DNA from: Strigamia acuminata
Lineage: Eukaryota; Arthropoda; Chilopoda; Geophilomorpha; Linotaeniidae
NCBI GenBank assembly: GCA_949358305.1
Contig: OX442314.1
Coordinates: 28,257,118 to 28,321,117, forward strand
Reading direction: 5' to 3'
DNA length: 64,000 bases
This document shows, one piece after another, positions 36,001 through 44,200 of this stretch (positions are counted from its first letter, which is position 1; every line of letters starts with the position of its first letter). The position numbers and the translations under genes are program-made. A model generated the notes under the pieces. It was given only the letters and a program-made list of their open reading frames with translations. It was not told the origin of the DNA and made no database searches.

Positions 36001-39000
36001 TTTCCATGGTTGACTAATTAATTTGCGCAGTTGTTAAGTTCGCGCAAATGGGTCGCAGGCTCGTGAGAACGTTCGTAACAATGCCGCCGCGCAATATGGA
36101 CGGTTGGCGGTAAAACGCTCTCAACTCGCTGTTATTACAACTAATATTTTTACGACAGGTTACTCTACTTACAGTTGATGTTGTTTGTAAGAATAAACGT
36201 GCACTGGGTCAAACTTCAACATGGGTGGAGAATGATAGCCAGGCATGGTAAAATATAGGAAAAGGCATTAGGTTTGCGCAATAGGACTAGTTTAGGATGA
36301 ATGCGGTGTTTAGGCGCAAAGAGAGAGAGAGGTTTGACATTCTCGTTCCACTGAACCAGGTGTTGGCAGTTCAGATGGAAGAGGAGAAGTGTGGTTATTG
36401 TGGTCAGCAAAGCTATAAGTAACCTCCTGGTCAGGTGATCAGAGGGCCAAACTATTTGTGTGAATAATTATTTATAAGAGGAGGGGGAAAGTAGAATTAA
36501 CTGTGATTGTTGGAAATAAATGAGATGCGCAAGAAGCTTCATGCGCATATATTGTTAGAATGAGTCAGCATCAATGAGTCATTTAGGTTAAATAACATAG
36601 GAAATAATATATAAGATGTTGGAAGAGTTTAACTAATAAGAAAGAAAGGGGTAAGGTAAAAGAAACATGATGCGCAAAGAATTATTTGCGCCCATTCAAA
36701 GTAGAATAACTTAGGAACACTGAAATGAAATAACAGAGAGAAAAAGGTAGGAATAATATAAATTAAGAGAAATTAGAATGGGTTGTGAAAACCATGCCCA
36801 TGACATTACATACAATAACAACTAAATTTACTTTTGAGTGATATTTGTCATTAGTGCTCAAAATTTTATTTGGTTTATAAACCTTTCGTGATTGGACGAT
36901 ATGTTGTGTGTATTATGATGGGCCCACACCTGCGTAATATTGCGATTTTGAAGCACGTTTCCGCGATGTTATTCAGATGTGAACCCATCTTTAGCGGAAT
37001 ACTTACCAAAGTAGCAGCGTTCATTACTAGTTTATCCATCACAGGCGTTTGGAATCGCCACACATCTTCTATTGATGGTTTTTTATGATTTATAGTCATG
37101 TTCATTAAATTGATAAAATGAATCTTGCATTCATTCATGCCTATTTCTTTAGCATATGTGCGCCTGTATTTAGTCATTAAGGGTCCATCCATACATGCAA
37201 TTAAATTGGGTAAATACAATGTGTGATTTTCTTGAATGATTACCACATATCTTGTCGGCTCACTCATATATAATGCAATTCTTTCTTTGCTCACATAAAT
37301 TGCCAATATTGCAGAAGTAAATATAAGAATTAAATTCAATGTAGATTGCAGTAGAAGTTTTTTTTGTGGCTGCTGCATCACACCTCGTGAATCACCTTTC
37401 TTTTTGTCGATGACCAAACGCATTTGCTTAGTAGTTTTCTTTTTTATGCTCGCTTTAAGTTGAGCAGGTCTGATGTATTTAGACAAGATGAGAAGAAACA
37501 TTTGTGCAATTTCAATTAAAGACAGAAGAGAAAATCCCAAAGAGAATCCCAAATTGCCTCCAAAATCGATCAATAAGTTTGGAATGGTGTAAATGTAGGT
37601 TTCTGTCATTCTGACAAACAATTCTTCCAATACTTTAAGATTGAGACTTGTTAGACCTTTGCCATTTGGTTCATCTTGAAAATCTAACATAAAACATAAT
37701 AATTTTGAGAATGATGCATAAAAATAGAAGATATTATAGTTTAACTTGTATCAGAATAGAATATAAACAAATAAACATTCCGTTCACAAGGTCTCAAGCA
37801 ACCACATTCAAACGATGGTAGTGTAGTTATTTCATGGAAATATGCTTCTTCATACATTTCAGCCACAATTGATTTGTTTGACTCTAAACTGCAATCCATC
37901 AAAGTTTTGCTGGACATAAAGGGGAACCTGGTAAGCCAAAAATCAATGAGTTTATCAATATTTAGATGTTGCATGCAATTAGACCTGCATCGTTGAGGAG
38001 TTTTTTTCCTCACACAATCTTCGTAGCATTGGGTTTCCTTTTTCTTATCCGGTTCACAATAGGGATATCTCGAAGGTAAAAATTGATACTACAAAAAAAC
38101 AAATGCAGCATTACTATTGTTGGTGCTCCATCACAATAAACAAGATTGAAAAACTGGTATCTAGTATATTCAAACGTACCGTACCGCCCCGTTTAAACGC
38201 CCGGGCGTTTAATTCTTTTTTTTAGCCGCCGCCCCCGGCGGCTATTTGAACTAAAATGAACCGGGCGCTTAACCAAATAAAAAGTGCCAAATTAGTTTTC
38301 GGGAAAATAAATGGTCAAAAACAGATTTCGTAGGCGCCAAAACGATGATTTCCCAGAAGAAATGAAGCAATTGAACAGTAAGATGTTAATATATTTTACC
38401 GACGGGAAATAGTACCGTCATACATAACGTATTCGGCACTTTCGGTACGTTATCTGATCGTAATTTAACAATTACCCGGCGCCAATTTGAACCCCGGCGT
38501 TTATACGGGCCAGGCGCCTATAAACTTTTGTGGCGATGACTGCCAGGCGCTAAAACGGGGCGGGCGCTTGAATGAACCCGGGCGTTTAAACGGGGCGGTA
38601 CGGTATACACTTTTGTAATGCACTACAAATTTCACAATATCTGCAACAGGTTAATTGAGCTTACACTTCGAATGAAAAATTGCATATCAGATTCAATTCC
38701 TGACGCCACTGAGAAAGTATATTGGTAAGTCATGACGCCAACTACCGCTGTCATCTAATATTCAAGTGTGTAAAAATAAAAGTCTAAGTTACAAACTCCA
38801 ATAAAATAGTAAAAGATGAAATTCTTACCGAAATCTGTGGGTTGACACAGTTGGTGCTATTCGTTTTAAAAAGCAAGTGTAATTTCATGTTTAGTGCTAA
38901 TTTTCGATCTGTAGAATTAGCCAAAAATATTAAACCTTCAAAATTATTTTATTTTGTTTTTATTTCTAACCAGAATTAAAGACCAAAGATCGTCCAGTTA

Positions 39001-40225
39001 CATCATTTCGATAGCTTAGTGAAATTTCTGTGTTATCCTTTCTAGAAATTCCTTCTTTAATTGTTGTTTCATGCAATACAGTTTTGCCCTGAAAGATTAT
39101 ACGATTATAGATGTAATTCAGCAGATTACTGTATACATATAGAATACACACTACACATACATGTGACGCCAATAATCAAGTAGAGGGCACCTGTGCCGGG
39201 TACGATCTAGACTTGGCTTTCAGGTTATACTAGTTAGTATGTCTCTATATTAAAATGCTTTCACCAAATGTATGTATGTACATATGACTTACAACTTTTA
39301 ATGAATTTATCACACAAGTCAGACATAAACAGACCAATGGCCCTGAGATAAGCCCTAGCCTACATGGGGTGATCTGACCCAGCAATGAAGTGGAGAGGTT
39401 TGAGTAGTGCAGGGAGTCCTGTTGTGGACAAGGAACAGGGATGTGAATAATTTTCATTCCCCATATTATAAAAAAATTATGGCATCATGTTCATGAATTT
39501 ACTATCATTTACTGTCATTTACTGTCAGCAGTGTCATGTACTACTAACACTTGTTTTGCCTTATTTTTTAATAACAATTTTTACTTATGGTGACAACTGT
39601 AGGATGCTGGGCTTCAGCATCACAGTGACCAATCCTCTGGCATCCCTTCATTAAAAACTAACAATTACAAGAACAGTTTCATAACAACTAATATCCGATC
39701 CAGTAATAAGAAAATAATAAGATTAAATACCTGTCTTATCTTGACGTGCTGTAAATTGCTTGAAATGTTGCTTTTTAACCAAAAATCTGCATAATTTTCA
39801 ATTTTCACAGCTGCAGAAATCATGCTTCTCACTGGCAAAATACATTGACGTAATCTTTCGAGTTTGTCTTGCATTGAAGAAACTTCTTCCATTTTTTCCC
39901 AGTATTCGGACAAAGATCCGGTATCGAGACCAAATAACCTAAATTCTGCGTATGTCATTTCACCTATTGGAACATATTCAATTTCAACTTTGAAATGTCC
40001 ATCAAAGTAGAATTGGATTCTTTCCATTGTTTGGTAACAACAAATGGTGCCACAAACGATCAAAACAACGAACCAAACAGCCCGGACTAAACTTCGCTTT
40101 TTTTTGTTGAAAACATTATCAATAAACTTCAAACTATCATTGCCTGACAGGGAAGTTTGCATTTCTTGCCGTACAAAACGACGAATATGACTTCGACGAA
40201 GCCTAAGAGCTTTCACCACAGTCAT
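19275..40225 (-). CDS. Double-unit DEG/ENaC channel, gene 2 (12 exons)
   Basis: Exons: 40225-39731, 39088-38971, 38908-38829, 38754-38665, 38088-37985, 37927-37746, 37683-37007, 21520-21445, 21378-21290, 20704-20603, 20549-20443, 19701-19275. Total 2547 nt, 848 aa plus stop, all in frame. Exons 1, 2, 4, 5, 7, 8, 10 and 11 have the same length as in gene 1; small in-frame differences fall in exons 3, 6, 9 and 12, and the C-terminus gains a KKTRY tail. Both units keep the CGC...C cluster (ECGCLRPCE, DCGCHPLCE) and the GxS filter. Intron 7 is 15,486 bp against 1,043 bp in gene 1 and 369 bp in gene 3, because it is full of nested transposons. The ORF is intact, but whether so long an intron is spliced efficiently is unknown. 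Confidence 0.85.
19815..20216. mobile_element. Possible piggyBac-type MITE
   Basis: CCCTAAGATGGGTATTTTTT at about 19826 is inverted imperfectly as GGGTCACAAAATGACCCATC ending at about 20203. Reading inward from the right border gives TTAACCCTTCCAACCCTGAG, the TTAA-plus-CCCTT pattern of piggyBac ends. The left border lacks a clean TTAA. A second copy of the left motif lies at 20009. Gene 3 lacks this segment at the matching place (about 59045-59075). Confidence 0.5.
21598..21732 (-). repeat. Short 3' LTR of truncated Gypsy element C
   Basis: TGTAATGG...CACTACA, 135 bp, followed at 21733 by TCCCTCCCCCC. That is the complement of a polypurine tract for a minus-strand element, placed exactly at the LTR edge. 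No partner LTR is visible. Confidence 0.7.
21854..22815 (-). pseudogene. Gypsy C integrase and C-terminal tail remnant
   Basis: Minus strand shows the integrase core (IKSDNGPPFSSGEF, then PLWPEANGEVERFMRTLNK) and the post-integrase region with GTRRGTQTVVWHASFFK and a Glu/Pro-rich tail. A TAG near 22669 interrupts the frame and a frameshift near 22320 separates the last part. Sequence upstream of about 22815 is lost, so no RT remains. Confidence 0.85.
22816..23200. other. Non-coding; edge of an old dispersed repeat
   Basis: No gene. Bases 23105-23190 are the reverse complement of the repeat flanking the MITE at 7329-7578 (AACCCGCATTTGTCAATGCT, GGTAAATTCGAATACAAACT). I see nothing else recognisable. 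Confidence 0.5.
23808..23879 (+). repeat. tRNA-Ser-derived sequence, left arm
   Basis: GTAGTGGTGGTCCAGTGG, then TTAAGGCAATGGACTAG and GGTTCAAATCC follow the animal tRNA-Ser pattern. The T-arm pairs perfectly (ACAGG/CCTGT); the acceptor stem does not, and the long variable arm is missing. Boxes A and B would support pol III transcription. Confidence 0.7.
24053..24123 (-). repeat. tRNA-Ser-derived sequence, right arm
   Basis: Inverted copy of the left-arm unit with the same sequence. The two units are divergent in position and convergent in direction: transcription from each runs toward the palindrome centre. Confidence 0.7.
24482..24747. mobile_element. MITE inserted in the right palindrome arm
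   Basis: Ends GTCATCTTAAGTTAA and its inverse (one mismatch), with TA on both sides (24480-24481, 24748-24749). The left palindrome arm has the uninterrupted target (CTTATCTTACAAGGGG), which proves the insertion and its TA duplication. Confidence 0.9.
25000..25527. other. Non-coding; no clear feature
   Basis: AT-rich sequence with a GGGTATCCAGTTTC-like motif near 25155 that resembles the repeats in the Gypsy LTRs. Otherwise nothing I can support. Confidence 0.4.
25528..25949 (-). pseudogene. MULE transposase fragments, minus strand
   Basis: The stretch TDATYKLLWQGFPVLVAGC with SDANRTFHP and FAFLFNAI matches the DDE core of Mutator-like transposases. A second piece (FEEEYLNRFVGWHVG) resembles the region after the core. 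They are in different frames with the intervening part deleted. Confidence 0.75.
26300..27700 (+). pseudogene. MULE transposase remnant, plus strand, split by a foldback arm
   Basis: ADATYKLNWHGFLVLIASC with SDGHRVFHPL and, after a frameshift near 26735, TAEDFAFIFRAL, GDCAVAITNV and YCWAHVIQNV mark the DDE core, here on plus. The match stops at about 26905, where a copy of the foldback arm begins. After it, RQEERKSWRQFETY at about 27555 resembles the C-terminal segment of the minus-strand fragment. The two fragments are in opposite directions about 0.7 kb apart, so they may be the remains of two insertions. Confidence 0.65.
26905..27337 (-). repeat. Solo foldback arm lacking the tRNA unit
   Basis: It matches the palindrome arm from the AT-rich centre (TTTAATTTTTTAACAAATAT) through ATGTCATATGTCATGAGATATC to a GCTCTCCCCTTGT end, but the tRNA-Ser-like segment is deleted between TTTTCAACACA and CTATTGTTG. 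Confidence 0.65.
27938..28770 (-). repeat. 3' LTR of the non-autonomous element
   Basis: TGTCACGTCTGG...CCCATGACA, 833 bp, with no difference from the right LTR that I could see by eye. It contains about nine GCGCA/TGCGC motifs. The 64-codon frame inside it is not conserved coding sequence: it simply recurs because the LTR does. Confidence 0.92.
35952..35969 (-). promoter_or_regulatory. Primer-binding site, probably for tRNA-Ser
   Basis: Minus strand reads TGGCGAGCCTGACAGGAT, 3 nt inside the right (5') LTR. Its complement ends ...GGCTCG-CCA, a tRNA 3' end with G at the discriminator position, the serine identity base. That it is tRNA-Ser is my inference from G73 and the AATCCTG T-arm. Confidence 0.75.
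35973..36805 (-). repeat. 5' LTR of the non-autonomous element
   Basis: 833 bp, apparently identical to 27938-28770. It starts TGTCACG and ends ATGACA. On minus it is the upstream LTR and so should hold the active promoter. Confidence 0.92.
36865..37006 (-). other. Candidate alternative 3' end of gene 2 in intron 7
   Basis: Beyond the exon 7 donor the frame stays open for 43 codons and stops at 36875. AATAAA follows 4 nt later (36865-36870, minus). Gene 3 has the same arrangement at 62096-62237 with no indels. Use of this end would give a chain with all of unit A plus TM1b but no TM2b. This is inference: intron retention alone would produce the same open frame. Confidence 0.4.
38177..38605. 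mobile_element. GC-rich MITE in intron 4 of gene 2
   Basis: Ends TACCGTACCGCCCCGTTTAA and its exact inverse, with about 29 bp of perfect TIR including the terminal TA. Internally it repeats GGGCGTTTA/GGCGC-type modules and a CCGCC...GGCGG hairpin, so it is far richer in CpG than its surroundings. No ORF. Genes 1 and 3 lack it in this intron. Confidence 0.88.
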
Positions 40226-41100
40226 TTTGCATCAAATTCTACTGTCATAATGTGAATGACAACCTCGGACAAACGCGTGTCAACGCTCAAACTATAATTT
40301 TTCAAACTATAATTTTTAATTATAGTTTACATCTGTTTGAAAAGTAATTGGTGTCTTGTGCATAAAGAAATCATTAAAATAAATAATTCATTTCTTTGAG
40401 ACTCAGCTGTTAGCGTGGGGATATGAACTGAAAATTCTCAGGATTGGTTTTTTTTTATAACCAGTACATGAATTACTAAGAAACCGTATTTCTTCGAATT
40501 AAAGTCGCCCTCGATCACAAGTCGTGATAAAAATTCAGTATGTGGAATACAAGTCGCTATCGATCCTAATATTCAAATATACTACCATTTTGAAAAATAC
40601 TTGAAAAACATAGCGTGTAGTACAAAGTAAAAAGCACAATTTTATTAATTTTAGTGTGCATAACGTGTATTATAGCGTGTATTACAGACGTATAATTTAC
40701 TCAGTGATCGGTTGTTTATGAAATTTTAATGAATTTTTTTTCTGTCAGAAAAGTTGCAAGTAATAATTATACGTTAAAGTTCATGTTTTAATTTTGTCAC
40801 AAACATCGTCGCTAATTATATAGTGCATGCACGCTATATAAATAAATTGCAAAACATTATTAAATATTCAAAAAAATATTCTCAGTATATGTAAATGAAA
40901 AATATTTCCAATAACAACAACGATCTCAACAGTATGCATTCACAGGAAAAGTGAAAAAGTGTTTAGTATGAACGGGTAGTGAGATAAAAAAAAAAAAAGG
41001 CCTGGTTAAATTCAAAAGTTCTATTTAAATATATTTAAGATTTCTGTTTTAACGAATAGTTGTGATTTGCAGAGCATTTGATAAATTACAATTATATAAT
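40226..41100. other. 5' flank of gene 2
   Basis: No gene. The first ~600 bp match the 5' flank of gene 1 and probably hold promoter and 5' UTR. After about 40830 the similarity ends. I found no clear TATA box or initiator that I could assign. Confidence 0.5.
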
Positions 41101-41224
41101 ATAAAAATTTGCTAACTAATGGCTTGGGGATGGTTTCCCGTATGGATATTGGTCCAAATCATCAAATTAAGGATCTCATGGGCCAATATACTTATAAAAA
41201 AATAATGTGCTTCCATTTGCAGAT

Positions 41225-41836
41225 GATAACCTGTCTTTGACATGGATATTTCAGCAGGATAATGATCCTAAGCATAAAGTCATTTCGGTTACTCAGTGCT
41301 TACAAACCCATCACATTTAGGTTTTGACTTGGCCTGCACAATCGCCAGATCTAAATCCTACAGAAACAGTGTGGAATGATGTTGAGAAAGCAGTAAAAGA
41401 TGCAAAACCTGCAAATTTGCCGAAATTATTTGACATTATCTATGTGAAATGGGAAAACATTCCTCTCGAACGCTGTATTAGTTTAGTTCGCTCAATGCCT
41501 CGTAGGTGCGCTGCGGTTATACAGAATTTTGGTTATCCAACAAAATATTGAATAGATTATTCAAATAAACAATGAATTTCTGAAGAAACCGGGTTTTTTG
41601 TGCTTTTTTGAATGTGCTGCTAAACTATTGTGTAGCAACAATTTGTACACAAACACTAAAAATTATTATTGATAATTACAAAGTATGATTTGTTTAAATG
41701 TTTTTGCATTTTCTAAAAGCAGAATTTAATGCCAAATTCATATTTTGTATCAGAAAGACTTTTTGTTAAAACACAAAATAGTGCAAATGACACTACTACC
41801 GGTAGTAGTGGTGCTAAACTTTTGGCCACCACTGTA
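41225..41836 (+). pseudogene. Tc1-like transposase relic with 3' TIR
   Basis: WIFQQDNDPKH and, after an in-frame TAG near 41323, WPAQSPDLNPTETVWNDVEK are the second Asp and the Glu regions of a DD34E transposase. The frame ends at 41551. The right end TTTTGGCCACCACTGTA (to about 41836) is the usual terminus of this group. The first Asp region and the 5' TIR are not recognisable. It belongs to a different Tc1 lineage from the intact copy at 59174. Confidence 0.85.
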
Positions 41837-41954
41837 AATTCACTGCTTACCGGTAGCTAAAAACTTACCTCGCGATATGATAAGTGATGATTAACGGTAG
41901 TCCGCCATCCGCCATCGTCACAAGTGTTTTTCTTCCGTTTTTGATCTACTAACT

Positions 41955-43544
41955 TGTGACGATTACCTTCTGGAGATAGCAATTGCTAAACTAAAGTGTG
42001 AACTATCTGTGTGAAAATGTAAAATATGCAAACCTGATGTTTTCTCAAAACATATAACATTTATTCCGGTTTGAACCTTATATAAATACTATGCCTACAA
42101 GTGGCTAAAATGACGAGAAGTTAAACTATACAGTTGTTTGGCAAAAGCCCTGAAATAATATCATTTGAAGGCTTCAGTCATGCAATAAGAATTTGTAACG
42201 GTCTTATTGCTGTGACGTAAAAGATGTCATCTATGAATGGCTTTGGCTTCTAAATGGTCCGGGGTTTGGTTCTAAAAGGCGTGTAAATGGTTAGGCTGGG
42301 TGGGTTATATCCGAGAGGTGCGGTTGACTTTTCTGTATCGTCACACACATCGCATCGCAGATAATTGTTGTAATCAATAATTACCGCGAGATGTAACAAT
42401 GTGAGAATAAATATTCATATTAATTCTATAGAATTAATCATGATATTTTAGAGTCACAAACTTAACTAAAACTATGAAAATAAGTAAAATATATTAAAAT
42501 AGCGCCGAGCTATTTTTTGCCCCGAGTGCAATCAACATCTAAGTTAGACTTAAATGTTCCGTCAAACCAATAACGAATTGAATCGAAATATCTCGCAGGA
42601 AAGGTTATCCATCGCCGGGAAATTACTCCACTCGGTCCTGGCTGGCGGGAGAGTAACCGGGAAATTACTCCGCGTCGATTACTCTGATAATGCGTCTGTG
42701 AAATATAAATACTCCACTCTAGATTCTACATTACCAATGCGTCTGTGAATTTTACTCCACTCTAGATTCTGCACTCTACAACGGAATGTTGGCATGAAGC
42801 TGGAGGGAGTGCGTCTGTGGGTTGTACCCCACTCTAGATACTACACTTAAATGTGTCTGTGAATTACTCACTCTAGTTACAACATTTCTACAACGGAATG
42901 TTGGCATGAAGAGGCGGGCAGTGTGTCTGTGAGTCTTCTACCCACTCTAGATACTTACACTAAATACAAAGTATTTCTACAACGGATTGTCGGAACGCAG
43001 AGAAGTATAATATGTGCTCAAGTAATATCAGTATCAAACAAAAACAGAACAAGAGCGAGCTATATCCGTTTTGCAGGGGGATATATACTCGGTGAGGAGA
43101 ATAGCTGTTCAGTGATCCAATGGGATCACTGGGCAGTCAAATCCATCCAATCCTAGGTCATAGGAAGTGGATACTCAGGACATAGTCTTCTACTAGGTCC
43201 AAAACAGGAACTGGATACGCAGGACACATTTTGGATTAAGTCCCTTTGACTATAATCCAAAAGGAGTCCAACTCACAGTGGGTGATGGGGGGTGACTTCA
43301 CCAGGTGTAGAGTTTGCACATAATTCAATAGAATTATGTGACAAATAAATCAACTAGCATTTGAACATCCAAAAGTATTTAAAAGTGTCTAAAGTTGCAG
43401 TGGAATAAAATATAAATAGTAATTTATATTTTATTCACTCAAAAATTGTCGAAATTTGAATTTACCGCTAAAACGCATCAGCGCCATCTATTGGTGAAGT
43501 AATCGTCCTATACTAACAAAGTGCATGACAGTGTAACCGTCACA
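41955..43544 (-). repeat. 3' LTR of Gypsy B
   Basis: TGTGACGATTACC...GTAACCGTCACA. It is 1590 bp, unusually long. Between about 42680 and 42990 it holds five or so diverged subrepeats built on ATGCGTCTGTGAATT plus ACTCCACTCTAGATTCTACA, and a second pair near 43148-43225 (GGATACTCAGGACA). Short frames inside recur in the other LTR and are not genes. Confidence 0.95.
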
Positions 43545-44200
43545 AGTCCCCCTTAAATATATGTTAATACCTGTATTAACATACTATTTATTCCGAATAT
43601 CTTGAGGATCAAGACCACACTGTCATCTAGGGGACTCGAGCTGTAATCCTTGGTAAGCAAAAACCTTTATTTTATATCTTAATAGTATAAATAAAGAGTA
43701 TTTCTTAATCAAATGCTTCAAAAAATATTTATTAAGGTTATAAAACTTTCAATTATCAATAATAGCTTCCATCTCTCTTTACAGGTGGACTTACAACTGC
43801 ATCAAGAAAAGGCGATAACTTAAACTAACATCAAACTCTTGTACCAAACAAATGATTAATAAAATTTAACAATTATTTTCACAAAACTTAACTTCTCACT
43901 GGAAATATAATGATTTGCAAAATAACACTTTACACGTTAAAATTCAAGTATTAAAATTAGTATTCATTTAAACAAACTCACATTGACTCGTAATCAAATT
44001 TTAACAAAATTGTTAATTTAAATATTAAAGATCTTTGAATTATTCACAAAAACGGCATAAAATACACCTGAACCTGACTAAATCTTTGTTTCAACTCGGG
44101 TCAAGAAATGGAGATGGAGAAAATGGACTCGTTACTTCTGGTCTTGCCTTAAAAGGGAAGATATCGGGAAAGTAACGGATCCCGACATCGTTGACGCTTT
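43545..44200 (-). other. Gypsy B polypurine tract and 3' untranslated region
   Basis: The tract at 43545-43556 reads AAGGGGGACT on minus and adjoins the LTR. The remaining ~640 bp are AT-rich and non-coding. Confidence 0.7.

Larger units (their letters stand above)
27938..36805 (-). mobile_element. 8.9-kb non-autonomous LTR retrotransposon (LARD-like)
   Basis: Two 833-bp LTRs enclose 7.2 kb without an intact gag or pol. TTAC flanks both sides (27934-27937, 36806-36809). Orientation is minus: a primer-binding site abuts the right LTR and a polypurine tract (AAAGGGTGGGGGA) abuts the left one. Weak minus-strand remnants include a stretch near 31200-31380 resembling the protease-to-RT junction of Gypsy (VNVIL...DIV; PYRVF). 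Many short frames are broken, and A22 and A31 tracts (minus strand) occur at 31142-31163 and 32996-33026. Since the LTRs look identical, it moved recently and must have used another element's proteins. It fills much of intron 7 of gene 2. Confidence 0.9.

Noticed and set aside
42554-43156. Small ORFs repeated exactly at 54954-55556
   Set aside because: They lie within the Gypsy B LTRs and contain the tandem subrepeats. No protein features.
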